A DNA stretch of 64,000 nucleotides, from assembly GCA_043813895.1 (NCBI GenBank), contig JBDRKQ010000102.1:1-64000 (forward strand). Reading direction: 5' to 3'. Numbering within the stretch: position 1 is the stretch's first letter; each line of letters starts with the position of its first letter. Of this stretch, positions 43,055-51,922 are shown piece by piece. The position numbers were made by a program, and so were the translations under genes. This DNA is from CAZTAR01 sp043813895 (lineage in GTDB: Bacteria; Planctomycetota; Phycisphaerae; UBA1845; UTPLA1). Under the pieces are notes generated by a model. That model did not search any database, had not been told where the DNA came from, and saw only the letters and a list, made by a program, of their open reading frames with translations.

Positions 43055-45931
43055 CTACTTCAACTTGCAGCGGTGAACGTCGAAGGGAAACTCGTTCACG
43101 AAGAACGCCCACGCCTTGCCGCCGCCGGGATAGAGGTACAATCCGCGCGGCCGGTGATAGTTGCCCATGACATCCTCGGTCTCTATCCGCTCCAGCTTGG
43201 CAGTCTTGCCGTCGGACACGAACACGGCAATGCCCTTCCTGTAATCGTCGGGCACAACGGCCGGAATGTAGATGTGGTCGGTCTCGCTGACCAACGCCCG
43301 GCCGGCTTGCGTAACTGGAGGCAATTCGCGCAGGAACTCGGGCACTTCCCTGCTGAGGTCGTAGACGCGACAGCGCGTGCCGCCCTGGTCCGTGACACAT
43401 AGCCGATTGTGCGAGCACCCAACGGCGTGCGGCCCCTCGAAGGCAAAGCCCTCGTCCAGCAAGGAGAGGAAGCGCCCCTGCGGATCGAGAATTTGAACGC
43501 GGTTGTTCTGAAAGTCCGCCACGTAGATGCGTCCGTTATCATCCACGGCAACGTCCTTCGGTGAGTAGAACTCGCCCGGCTCGTCGCTGGCAAAACCCGG
43601 CCACCACGGACGAGACGGAATGACCTCGACGAGGTCGCCACGATCGTAGAAGGCAAGAACGTGGTTCTCCGGATCGGCCACGACGAGGCGCCCGCTTCGG
43701 TCGATGGCAATCCCGGCGAACGCGGGTTCGTAGCCCTTGAAGGCCCTTGTCCGGACACCGAAGTGTTGGGTGCCTGACTCTCCGTCCCAACAGAGCATCT
43801 GGGCCGGCCCGTCGCCCGCAAGCGTGATGTACGCCGCTTCGCGGTCCATTGCCAGGCTTATGCAGTCCTTGTCATAGACGACGCAGCCGGGCGCAGACAG
43901 ACTACTCTCGCGTCCCTGTTTGTCCACGATGGACGTGGCGAAGAACGTATCAAGCGAATAAGGTCCCTCGTAGCGCAACTCGTCGAAATACGTACTCTCC
44001 GCACAGAAGTGCCATCGCCAGTGCTTCTGCACCGCGATCGAATCGAGCAGCCACGGCCTGGCGTCGTCCGTCGCGAAACCGACCCGCTTGTAGATACGGA
44101 ACTCCTCGATGTTCGTCATGGTCATTCCTTCCGGCAGGCACCAATAGACGTCCACGGGCGCCATCTCCGTCTTGTGATCGGCCAGCTTGATAGCGATATA
44201 GGGGGGGCGTTCCAACGCGCCCGGATCACCGAATCGCGTGTACAGCCGATGAACGTACTCGTCCCGGTGACCGCGACTAAACGCAACGTTGCAGTCGAAC
44301 AAGCGGAGAAAGTAGTAGGCCTCGGCGCCTTGGTGCGTCAGGCGCAGCAAGAGCAGGCCGTTCGAGCCGTCTGGCGCGATCTTGCCAAATGGATTGGGCC
44401 CGAGCGCAAAGCCGCCAGGCGTCGTGTGTGTCGGCGTTTCCTGATCGAGCAACGTGACCCGCCCGCGCTCGTCCGTCTCGACGGAGTAGAGAGGATCTCC
44501 GCGACCGTAACCGGAAATGGTCCCGGCATACTCGCCCTCCGACACGAGTTGGAAGACTTCGGCAACGACGCCCACAAGGGGCGCCCCCGAGTTGGACAAG
44601 ACCTCGATGGTGGTTTTCTTGGGCAGGCGGCTGAGATACTCCCCGCGACAACCTCGTGGTCGCCCCCGCATCGCATTCAAGGCGTTTACACACTGCTCGC
44701 TCAGACGGAAGCCGCCCGTGGTGTACATCAGGGTCGCCCGCACCGGGAAGATGTGCCGGATCTGGACGTAACGGTCCTTTCGATTGACGACCAGGCATTG
44801 GTCAATCGTCGTATCGGTTGTGTCCAGGTCGATCAGGCCGAGCTGTCGGCCGAGTTCCTGGAGTTGATCCCACGCGACGCGGAGCGCGTGGTGCGGCAGG
44901 ACTCGCTTGTTCTCGACTTTTCCAAACACCAGGACCGCCCCGTACTCGGCCAGCCCGTCCGGACGGCCGTCCCGCCGCAACCTGGCTTCCCACTTTGCGC
45001 GTTGTGCCGGGTCGGTCGGATCGTCCACAACCAGGATGCGGTCGCAACGGACACGCTCCAGGGCGCCTTGCGGCGCGGACGGATACACGGAGGCCCGCAT
45101 GAGACCGTTCATCGCCCTGAGCTGGTACTGCGCCCAGTCTTCGAAGCAAAACGAATCAACGACGTTCCGGACGGACCTGAACGCCTCGTAGCGGTCCTTC
45201 GCAACGACGACGGCAACGGGCTGCGCGTCGGTGAACTCGGTGAACGTGTTGTTCCAGCAAACGACCTCCTCTCCCTGTCCGTCAGGATCCACCTCGACCT
45301 TCAGCGTGTGTCGCCCCGTCTGCCACGCCCACTCTACCTGGAGCGCACTTTGGCCGCCGGGCACAAGCCCATCGATTGTGGCTGTGTGTACGACCGCGCC
45401 GTCGATCGAAACGCGCACAGGCACGGACGAGGAAGGCGCGGCGCCCGCGTTGAGAAGATGGACCTTGAAGACCGCGTTTGCGCCGGGAGCAAGGTTCCAC
45501 GCGGTGGCCGCGGCGTCGATATCGAGACGTTCGAGCCCGTCCTCGCTGATGACGTGTCCGTGGTAGCTGGGATCGCGCGGCAGCCGTTCGACGTACGCGA
45601 CGGTCAGGTCCGGGAGATTCGGAACGACGCCCTGCGCGTCGGTCCGCCGAAACTCGAACTCCTCCACGGACATGACGTCATACGCGTATGTCGTGCCGTC
45701 AAGCCGGAACAGCACGATCCTGTCGGCCCACTCCATGACTTTGCCCAGATGCTTGGAACCATCGGGCAGCGTGAGCATGTCGGCGACACGCAGGTTGGCG
45801 GTTTCGAAACGATACGGCAGCATGTCATCGCGGACAGCGGCCGCATCGGGGTCCTGCGCCCCCACTGGGGATGCGAACAGGAGTTGAGTCAGGGTTGTCA
45901 ACAGGGCCGCAACACAGAGCACGATGCGCAT
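43055..45931 (-). CDS. Large exported NHL-repeat protein with CARDB-like domain
   Basis: 958 residues with a signal peptide (to about residue 25, SPVGA). About 95-240 includes LPDLTVAYVERLPRDPSY and a CARDB-like immunoglobulin fold (VFKVHLLNAGAAPSSSVPV, LKVEVDPDGQGEEVVCWNN). The middle 400 residues are unassigned, with several Trp/Cys-rich parts. Residues about 730-900 carry NHL propeller repeats: FAGIAIDRSGRLVVADPENH, PKDVAVDDNGRIYVADFQNN, and a third PHAVGCSHNRLCVTDQGG. GAGGAGG precedes the ATG. Function unknown; a surface or periplasmic binding protein is plausible. Confidence 0.75.
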   Translation of the reverse strand: MRIVLCVAALLTTLTQLLFASPVGAQDPDAAAVRDDMLPYRFETANLRVADMLTLPDGSKHLGKVMEWADRIVLFRLDGTTYAYDVMSVEEFEFRRTDAQGVVPNLPDLTVAYVERLPRDPSYHGHVISEDGLERLDIDAAATAWNLAPGANAVFKVHLLNAGAAPSSSVPVRVSIDGAVVHTATIDGLVPGGQSALQVEWAWQTGRHTLKVEVDPDGQGEEVVCWNNTFTEFTDAQPVAVVVAKDRYEAFRSVRNVVDSFCFEDWAQYQLRAMNGLMRASVYPSAPQGALERVRCDRILVVDDPTDPAQRAKWEARLRRDGRPDGLAEYGAVLVFGKVENKRVLPHHALRVAWDQLQELGRQLGLIDLDTTDTTIDQCLVVNRKDRYVQIRHIFPVRATLMYTTGGFRLSEQCVNALNAMRGRPRGCRGEYLSRLPKKTTIEVLSNSGAPLVGVVAEVFQLVSEGEYAGTISGYGRGDPLYSVETDERGRVTLLDQETPTHTTPGGFALGPNPFGKIAPDGSNGLLLLRLTHQGAEAYYFLRLFDCNVAFSRGHRDEYVHRLYTRFGDPGALERPPYIAIKLADHKTEMAPVDVYWCLPEGMTMTNIEEFRIYKRVGFATDDARPWLLDSIAVQKHWRWHFCAESTYFDELRYEGPYSLDTFFATSIVDKQGRESSLSAPGCVVYDKDCISLAMDREAAYITLAGDGPAQMLCWDGESGTQHFGVRTRAFKGYEPAFAGIAIDRSGRLVVADPENHVLAFYDRGDLVEVIPSRPWWPGFASDEPGEFYSPKDVAVDDNGRIYVADFQNNRVQILDPQGRFLSLLDEGFAFEGPHAVGCSHNRLCVTDQGGTRCRVYDLSREVPEFLRELPPVTQAGRALVSETDHIYIPAVVPDDYRKGIAVFVSDGKTAKLERIETEDVMGNYHRPRGLYLYPGGGKAWAFFVNEFPFDVHRCKLK

Positions 45932-46080
45932 CTCGAACCTCCTCGCAGTCAAATAGAATCGCACCCATATGATGGCACGAATAGCCGCCGAAGTCGAGTT
46001 GTTCTCACTCGGAACGATGCGGTCGGTATCACGCCGGCGAGGCAACAGGCCGATCTCCACCGGACACGGCTCCAACGGAA

Positions 46081-46506
46081 TCAACCGGCTTCGAGTTGCC
46101 GGAGGATCTTGGATTGAAGGGACTGCGCCTCACCCTCGCCGTATGTCCCCGCGTTCCAACGATAGCCCAAGCCATCGCCTTCGATCCGCGGAATGAGGTG
46201 GATATGAAGATGAAATACGGCCTGACCGGCTGACTCGCCGGTGTTCTGGAGGATGTTCAAGCCGGATGCGCCGGTCGCCTTCATCACGGCTCGGGCCAAC
46301 ATGGGAAGGTTGGAGGTCAGCGAGGCCAACACGTCCTGCGGGACGTCGAGGATGCTCGTGTAATGCTGTTTGGGAATCAGTAGCGTGTGCCCGGGAGACA
46401 ACGGACCGATATCGAGGAATGCCAGCGCGCCGGAGTCCTCGAAAACGCGGATACTGGGAATGTCACCTGAGGCAATCTTGCAGAAGATACAGTCTGCTGC
46501 CGGCAT
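46081..46506 (-). CDS. HIT-family nucleotide hydrolase
   Basis: 141 residues. CIFCKIASGDIPSIRVFED at the N-terminus and the histidine triad HLHIHLIPR near residue 100 are intact. NTGESAGQAVFHLHIH is the classical Hint/HinT motif. Cleaves purine nucleoside phosphoramidates or similar phosphoesters. It follows the L17 gene by 36 bases and may ride on the ribosomal transcript. Confidence 0.92.
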   Translation of the reverse strand: MPAADCIFCKIASGDIPSIRVFEDSGALAFLDIGPLSPGHTLLIPKQHYTSILDVPQDVLASLTSNLPMLARAVMKATGASGLNILQNTGESAGQAVFHLHIHLIPRIEGDGLGYRWNAGTYGEGEAQSLQSKILRQLEAG

Positions 46507-46542
46507 GACAGGCCCTCGGCCCCCGGGCTCGTCGACAGAGGC

Positions 46543-47325
46543 TTAGTCCTCACCAGGCTTCGGTTGGTCCGGCGTTTGGGCTCCGGAATCCGCTTCCGCT
46601 TCGGATGGAGCGGCGGCGCCCGGCGGTTTTGACGGCGCTGCAGATTCAGCCGCCTTGGACGTCGTCGCCGCTTCCGCGCCCCCCTGGGTGGCTTTTCGCT
46701 TGCCACCGCCGGCCTTCCTTCTCGCGGGTGCCTTGCCTTCGAGGAACCGGATGCGATCCAGCGTCTTCTGACGCCGACCGCCCACCACACTCTTCACGTC
46801 GCCGGAGGCTTTTTCTTCTACGCCTACGAGTTGGAGGATGGCCAGATCGCTGTTGTCGCCGATGCGGCGTTTCGCAAGGCGGATGATCCGCGTGTAGCCG
46901 CCCGGACGGTCACGGTACTTGGGCGCGATTTCCGCGACGAGCTTGTGAACGACCGACTGCGCGACGAAGGAAATCTTCTTCTTGTTGTAACTTGCGGGAA
47001 CTTTCCCGGCGCGATGCCGCCTCCCGGAGCGCGCAACAAGCACCTTGTGCCGCTGGGCAGCGGTCATGGCGTCGTACTTCTCCTGTTCGTCCGAACCAAT
47101 GATCGATCGGTCGCCGAGAATCGCGATGATCCGCTGACGGTTCTTCAGAGTCCCGGTGCGAGCGAGCGTGATCAGACGCTCGACGAACGGGCGGATCTCC
47201 TTTGCCTTCACCAGAGTCGTCTCGATCTGGCCGTATTGGAACAGGCTCTGGGCCATGTTCCGACGCATCGCCCGATGGTGGGAAGGCGTCCTGGATAGTC
47301 TTCGTCCTGCAAGTCGGTGTCTCAT
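46543..47325 (-). CDS. rplQ: Ribosomal protein L17 with insertion and long tail
   Basis: 260 residues against about 120-130 in most bacteria. The core is clear: MRHRLAGRRLSRTPSHHRAM, TTLVKAKEIRPFVERLITLA and RPGGYTRIIRLAKRRIGDNS. About 50 extra residues (66-120, Lys/Arg-rich) separate the two core halves. After residue 172 comes a low-complexity Ala/Pro/Lys/Glu tail of nearly 90 residues. It is the last gene of the alpha operon, 58 bp after rpoA. Confidence 0.93.
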   Translation of the reverse strand: MRHRLAGRRLSRTPSHHRAMRRNMAQSLFQYGQIETTLVKAKEIRPFVERLITLARTGTLKNRQRIIAILGDRSIIGSDEQEKYDAMTAAQRHKVLVARSGRRHRAGKVPASYNKKKISFVAQSVVHKLVAEIAPKYRDRPGGYTRIIRLAKRRIGDNSDLAILQLVGVEEKASGDVKSVVGGRRQKTLDRIRFLEGKAPARRKAGGGKRKATQGGAEAATTSKAAESAAPSKPPGAAAPSEAEADSGAQTPDQPKPGED

Positions 47326-47383
47326 GGTATGTCACACCTGTCTATCAAACCGGTCCGGATTATCCTCGGACCACCTTCTTACC

Positions 47384-48619
47384 TCAGCCAGCGTCGTTGC
47401 GCGCCGCACCGACCTCATTGTTTTCCGGCGTTTCTGCGGCGCCGCCGTCCGCCTCTGCCTGCGCGGACTCACCCTCCTGCGTCGCCGAAGCCGGCGGGGC
47501 ATGACCGAACGTGGCTGCGTCCAGAACCGTATCGCCGAACGACGCCGAAGTCGGCTCCATTCCGGCATAGGACGGAGACGCCGGCCTCAGCGGCGACAGT
47601 TCGTCGTCGGCTGAATCGCTGCCGTCGGATTTCAGCGAGACGCCCAGATCGGCCAGCTTCCGCTTGATTTCCCGAAGAGATGTCTTCCCGAAACTGCGAA
47701 GCTTCAGAAGACTCGGCTCGTCCCACTCCACCAGCTCCCCGACGGTCGCGATCTCCGCGGACGCGAGACAATTGTTCGCCCGGACGGAGAGATCGAGAGA
47801 GGCAATCGGCGTTGACAACACGCCCGCATCAGTCGGTCCGGACTGACCGGCCTCGCCTCGCGATTCCTCGTCCACCGCCGAAGCAGCGAGACCGCTCCCC
47901 ATTTCGAAGAGCTGCACGAAGGAGTTCAGGTGCTTTCGCAGGATCTTGGCGGCCTCCACCAAGGCCATCTCCGGCGTCACCGTACCGTTGGTCCAAATCT
48001 CGAGAAGCAGGCGATCATAGTTCGTGCGCTGGCCGACACGGGTGTCCTCCACACGGTAACGGACCCGGGTGACGGGGGAGTACATCGAGTCGATGGGGAT
48101 CAGGCCGAATACCTGATCGCCCTCCGGCTTGTTCTCCTCGGCAGTAGCGTAGCTGCGCCCCCGGACCACCGTCATCTCCATGTCGAACTCAATATCGTCG
48201 GTGAGGGTGGCGAGAATCTGGTCCTGGTTGATGATCTCGATATCGGGATCCGCCTCGATCTGGCTGGCCCGGACCTCGGTGGTCTCTCCCGCAGTTCCCC
48301 GAACCGACACGCGCATTGTCTTGGGCGTGTCCGAAGCGGACTGGACGATCAGAGACTTGACGTTCAGGATGATGACCGTGACGTCCTCCATGACGCCGGG
48401 GAGGGTGGTGAACTCGTGGACCACACCTTTGATCTTCACGTGGGTGACCGCGGCGCCTTCCAGACTGGAAAGCAGGATGCGGCGCAGGCTGTTGCCGATG
48501 GTCGTGCCGAACCCCCGCTCAAAGGGTTCGACGACGAATCGCCCATAAGTCGGTCGGCTTGCATCCTCATCTCGCACCACACGCGTCGGAAGTTCCAATC
48601 CTCGCCACCGAATTCGCAT
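47384..48619 (-). CDS. rpoA: RNA polymerase alpha subunit
   Basis: 411 residues; typical length is about 330. The N-terminal dimerisation domain holds RFVVEPFERGFGTTIGNSLR and RILLSSLEGAAVTHVKIKGV. The C-terminal domain holds LSVRANNCLASAEIATVGEL and LLKLRSFGKTSLREIKRKLA. The final 75 residues after LADLGVSL are an added acidic, Ala-rich tail ending EVGAARNDAG. ATG 48619 follows GGGAGGTC. Between rpsD and rplQ, as usual. Confidence 0.97.
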   Translation of the reverse strand: MRIRWRGLELPTRVVRDEDASRPTYGRFVVEPFERGFGTTIGNSLRRILLSSLEGAAVTHVKIKGVVHEFTTLPGVMEDVTVIILNVKSLIVQSASDTPKTMRVSVRGTAGETTEVRASQIEADPDIEIINQDQILATLTDDIEFDMEMTVVRGRSYATAEENKPEGDQVFGLIPIDSMYSPVTRVRYRVEDTRVGQRTNYDRLLLEIWTNGTVTPEMALVEAAKILRKHLNSFVQLFEMGSGLAASAVDEESRGEAGQSGPTDAGVLSTPIASLDLSVRANNCLASAEIATVGELVEWDEPSLLKLRSFGKTSLREIKRKLADLGVSLKSDGSDSADDELSPLRPASPSYAGMEPTSASFGDTVLDAATFGHAPPASATQEGESAQAEADGGAAETPENNEVGAARNDAG

Positions 48620-48705
48620 CAGATCGACCTCCCAGGAAGGTGTTCCGAATCCCCAATGCCCAGACACTCGTCCCGCTCGTCCGCCGTTCCCGCAGAGTCC
48701 CAGGC

Positions 48706-48735
48706 GCTATAGTCACTCACACTTGCCGTCAGCAA
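48706..48735 (-). promoter_or_regulatory. Possible internal promoter ahead of rpoA
   Basis: On the minus strand, TTGCTG (48735-48730) and TATAGC (48711-48706), 18-bp spacer, in the 119-bp rpsD-rpoA gap, which is wider than usual for this operon. Weak match. Confidence 0.25.
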
Positions 48736-48738
48736 TCG

Positions 48739-49374
48739 TTACCGGCTGTAGAACTCGACAACGAGTTGTTCCTCGACCGGTATCTGCACGTCATCACGCG
48801 ACGGCAACGCCAGAACCGTCCCCTCCAGTTTGCTCGCTTCCAGCTTCAGCCACGGCTGCACGAGACGGCCCGCATCGGACTCGCACGCCGCGCGAACCAT
48901 CTTCTGGCTGGCCGGTCGGTCGCGAACACTGATGGTATCCCCTACATGGACAAGGTATCCCGGTTTGTTGACACGCTTGCCGTTTACGGTGAAATGGTTG
49001 TGCCCGACGCTGATCCGCGCGGCCTTGCACGAGGGGGACATCCCGAGCTTGCACACCACATTGTCCAAGCGGCGCTCGAGCAGGCCGAGCAGTGCCTGGC
49101 CGGTGTTCTCCTTCGACCGCTGGGCCAAAGCCAGGCACCGGCGGAACTGCTTGTCAAAGAGTCCGTAGTACCGTTTGACCTTCTGCGTCTCTCGCAGTCG
49201 CTTGCCATACTCGCTGGCCTGGCGACGTCGGAAAGACCGCTGGCCTCCGGGCGGTACGTTCCGCGAAGGTTTTTCCATCGGGCACTTCGCGCTCTCGCAA
49301 CGCGTCCCTTTGAGCATCAACTTGATGCCTTCGCGACGACACTTGCGACAGGATGGTCCAAGATCTCTTCCCAT
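48739..49374 (-). CDS. rpsD: Ribosomal protein S4
   Basis: 211 residues. It nucleates assembly of the small-subunit body and can feed back on the alpha operon. It is the zinc-binding type: CRKCRREG and CESAKCP near the N-terminus. The S4 RNA-binding domain is RLDNVVCKLGMSPSCKAAR to VNGKRVNKPGYLVHVGD. The start at 49374 (MGRDLGPSCRKC) is chosen over ATG 49386. Confidence 0.96.
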   Translation of the reverse strand: MGRDLGPSCRKCRREGIKLMLKGTRCESAKCPMEKPSRNVPPGGQRSFRRRQASEYGKRLRETQKVKRYYGLFDKQFRRCLALAQRSKENTGQALLGLLERRLDNVVCKLGMSPSCKAARISVGHNHFTVNGKRVNKPGYLVHVGDTISVRDRPASQKMVRAACESDAGRLVQPWLKLEASKLEGTVLALPSRDDVQIPVEEQLVVEFYSR

Positions 49375-49395
49375 AACGATCCCCATGCAGTGGGA

Positions 49396-49782
49396 CTAGA
49401 CTCTCCGCTTTCGAGAGGGACGACAGCCGTTGTGCGGCAACGGCGTGACATCTTCTATCGATACGATCCGAAGCCCGCTGGACTGAAGCCCGGCCACCGC
49501 CGATTCCCGGCCGCTGCCCGGACCCTTCACACGGACCTCGAGCTCAACGACCCCAAACTTTCGCCGCGCGGTGCTGCCGGCGGTCTCGCCGGCCCGCTGG
49601 GCGGCGAAGGGTGTGCTCTTGCGCGTGCCTTTGAAACCGACCGTGCCCGCCGACTGCCAACACAGCGTTTCGCCCGAAGGATCGGTAATGGTCACGAGCG
49701 TGTTGTTGAAACTCGACTTGACGTGGGCGATGGCTCGAGCCAGATTCCGCCGCGTCTTGCGTTTGCCTGATGACTTGGCCAC
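49396..49782 (-). CDS. rpsK: Ribosomal protein S11
   Basis: 128 residues. Small-subunit platform protein that contacts 16S rRNA near the E site. Diagnostic parts are AIAHVKSSFNNTLVTITD, GFKGTRKSTPFAAQRAGE and the C-terminal PLPHNGCRPSRKRRV. It sits between rpsM and rpsD with short spacers, the standard order. Confidence 0.97.
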   Translation of the reverse strand: MAKSSGKRKTRRNLARAIAHVKSSFNNTLVTITDPSGETLCWQSAGTVGFKGTRKSTPFAAQRAGETAGSTARRKFGVVELEVRVKGPGSGRESAVAGLQSSGLRIVSIEDVTPLPHNGCRPSRKRRV

Positions 49783-49843
49783 GTTTCGATGATCTCCAAT
49801 CGTGCGAGATGCGACCCGTCAAGGCCGCCAACTTCCAAGAGCG

Positions 49844-50230
49844 CTAGCTTCGCAACTCCTTGACGCCCTTCTTGCCCGCAACCGTCTTCTTGGGGCCTTT
49901 CCTAGTCCGCGCGTTCGTACGGGTCCGCTGACCCCGAACCGGCAACCCGCGACGATGCCGAATCCCACGGTAGCACTGGATGTCCTTCAGACGAGCGATG
50001 TTCTGCGTCACTTGCCGGCGAAGCTGGCCCTCGACGATATAGGTCCGGTCGATGATCGAAGCGATGCGGCTGATCTCGTCTTCCGTCAGTTTCTTGGCGC
50101 GGACCGAGTGTTCGATCCCGGCCTCCTTGAGAATCGCTTCGCTGTGATGCGGACCGATACCATAGATGTAAGTCAGCGCGATCACGATGCGCTTCTCATT
50201 GGGAATATCAACTCCGGCAATACGCGGCAT
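49844..50230 (-). CDS. rpsM: Ribosomal protein S13
   Basis: 128 residues. Head protein that contacts the large subunit and tRNA. MPRIAGVDIPNEKRIVIAL opens it, YRGIRHRRGLPVRGQRTRTN and ARTRKGPKKTVAGKKGVKEL close it; the basic tail is complete. Directly follows rpmJ in transcription order. Confidence 0.97.
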   Translation of the reverse strand: MPRIAGVDIPNEKRIVIALTYIYGIGPHHSEAILKEAGIEHSVRAKKLTEDEISRIASIIDRTYIVEGQLRRQVTQNIARLKDIQCYRGIRHRRGLPVRGQRTRTNARTRKGPKKTVAGKKGVKELRS

Positions 50231-50260
50231 CTATCGTCTCCTGGCCAAAACACACATTCA

Positions 50261-50377
50261 TTAACCCTGCCGCTGCTTGTGGCGCGGGTTCGCAGAGCAG
50301 ATCACGCGCACCACGCCCTTGCGCTTCACGATCTTGCAGTTCTCACAAATGCGTCGGACACTGCTGCGAACTTTCAC
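50261..50377 (-). CDS. rpmJ: Ribosomal protein L36
   Basis: 38 residues, opening KVRSSVRRICENCKIVKRKG after the initiator and closing VICSANPRHKQRQG. The zinc-binding Cys/Cys/Cys/His set (CENC, CSANPRH) is present, so it is the zinc-containing form. The start is GTG, with AGGGAGAAGG upstream. Lies between map and rpsM; infA, which often precedes it, is not here. Confidence 0.95.
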   Translation of the reverse strand: MKVRSSVRRICENCKIVKRKGVVRVICSANPRHKQRQG

Positions 50378-50444
50378 AGGCCTTCTCCCTTGATATCCGG
50401 TTCCCAACGAAACACGAACGGGCTGCAAACACTTCTCCGGATCG

Positions 50445-51224
50445 CTATCGCCCGTCCGTCAATACGTCCACGCCGCTCTCGGTCACGGCGAGCGTGTGCT
50501 CGAAGTGGGCCGACCAACGACCGTCCCTCGTCACCTGCGGCCAACCGCTGGCATCGCCAGGCCTGACATGGTGCCGACCGGCGTTCACCATCGGCTCGAC
50601 CGCCAACACCAGGCCCGGCTCCAGGCGGAAGTCCTGGTGGGCGTTCGACCGGGCGGCATAGTTCGGCACCTTCGGCTCTTCGTGCATCTCTCGGCCGATT
50701 CCGTGTCCGACGAAGTCGCGAACGACGGAAAAACCGGCGGATTCCACGTGCTCCTGCATCAGGCCGGCGACTTCGCTCCACATCCGACCGGGTCGAATCT
50801 CCGCGATGGCCAAGTCCAGAGAGCTACGGGTCACATCCAGCAACCGCTGGACTTCCCTGCCGACCGAGCCCACAGGTATCGTCGTCGCGGCGTCGCCGCA
50901 GTAACCCTTCAGCCGCACGCCGCAGTCCACGCTAATTATGTCGCCCTCCGCCAGCGCCCGGTCGCCCGGGATGCCGTGCACGACTTCCTCGTTCACGCTT
51001 GCGCAAATCGCCGACGGAAACGGGAACTTCGTTGCCGGAGTACAGACTCCTCTGAACAACGCCTCACAACCGGCCGCGGCGATCAACTCGTCCGCCGCCT
51101 CGCTCAACTCAGCGGTGCGAATCCCAGGCCGAACCAACTCCCGCATCCGCTCCAGAACCCGCCAGACCACGCTGCCGGCCGCTCGCATCAACTCAATCTC
51201 GCGAGGGCTCTTGAGAACAACCAT
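50445..51224 (-). CDS. map: Methionine aminopeptidase type I
   Basis: 259 residues. Removes the initiator Met from nascent proteins. The five metal ligands are visible: Asp in ISVDCGVR, Asp in GYCGDAATT, His in GHGIGREMHEEP, Glu in AVEPMVNAG and Glu in HFEHTLAVTESG. The start MVVLKSPREIELMR aligns with the family start. An ATG at 51278, overlapping the adk stop as ATGA, would add 18 residues and allow coupling. Confidence 0.95.
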   Translation of the reverse strand: MVVLKSPREIELMRAAGSVVWRVLERMRELVRPGIRTAELSEAADELIAAAGCEALFRGVCTPATKFPFPSAICASVNEEVVHGIPGDRALAEGDIISVDCGVRLKGYCGDAATTIPVGSVGREVQRLLDVTRSSLDLAIAEIRPGRMWSEVAGLMQEHVESAGFSVVRDFVGHGIGREMHEEPKVPNYAARSNAHQDFRLEPGLVLAVEPMVNAGRHHVRPGDASGWPQVTRDGRWSAHFEHTLAVTESGVDVLTDGR

Positions 51225-51274
51225 GGCCAGCCCATCCCGCGATTCGCGCAATCCCGCAGAGGTCGGTGATCCTC

Positions 51275-51922
51275 TCATAGAGCCTGACAAACCTCTGTAA
51301 TCGCCGCCGCCACTTGATCGACAGCGCCGCCCGCTTCGACCTCCTTCAGTATCCCGCGCTCGAGATAGTACGCCGCCAACGGCTCCGTCTGCTTATGGTA
51401 AGTCGCCAGCCGCTGACCGACGACATCAGGAGTATCATCCTTCCGCCGCGTCAAGGCGGAGCCGCAATCATCGCACACGCCGGACTTGACCGGCGGCGAG
51501 AAAACTTCGTGATAGATGTGGCCGTCCTGGGGACAAGACCACCGGCCGGTCAGACGCTTCGTGACTTCGCCGTCGTCGACGCGCATGTTGACGACCGCGT
51601 CGAGCTTCAGGCTGCGAGCGGCCAAGCGCTCGTCAAGCCCCTTCGCCTGTACGACTGTTCTCGGGAACCCATCCAGCAGGAACCCGTCACAGGCCGGGGG
51701 CTTGGCGATGTGATCCATCATCATCGAGAGGATCAGATCGTCCGGGACCAGGGCGCCGCGATCCATGTATGCCTGCGCCTGGCGGCCCAACTCGGTGTTC
51801 ATCTTTCTCTCGGCGCGGAGGATGTCGCCGCTGGACAGATGCACGAGCGAGCAAGAACTCGCCACGCGAACAGCCTGCGTTCCCTTGCCGGCGCCGGGTG
51901 GGCCTAACAGAACTAGATTCAC
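51275..51922 (-). CDS. adk: Adenylate kinase
   Basis: 215 residues. Converts ATP + AMP to 2 ADP. P-loop GPPGAGKGTQA, AMP-binding SSGDILRAE and GFLLDGFPRTV. The LID has CPQDGHIYHEV and GVCDDCGSALTRR, that is, Cys residues suited to a structural zinc. Starts with GTG overlapping the secY stop (GTGA). Confidence 0.96.
   Translation of the reverse strand: MNLVLLGPPGAGKGTQAVRVASSCSLVHLSSGDILRAERKMNTELGRQAQAYMDRGALVPDDLILSMMMDHIAKPPACDGFLLDGFPRTVVQAKGLDERLAARSLKLDAVVNMRVDDGEVTKRLTGRWSCPQDGHIYHEVFSPPVKSGVCDDCGSALTRRKDDTPDVVGQRLATYHKQTEPLAAYYLERGILKEVEAGGAVDQVAAAITEVCQAL

Noticed and set aside
44009..46117. 702-codon open frame on the plus strand opposite the NHL protein gene
   Set aside because: Antisense shadow of a well-supported gene in GC-rich DNA. 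The translation is Arg/Val/Gly-biased, without domains or signal sequence.
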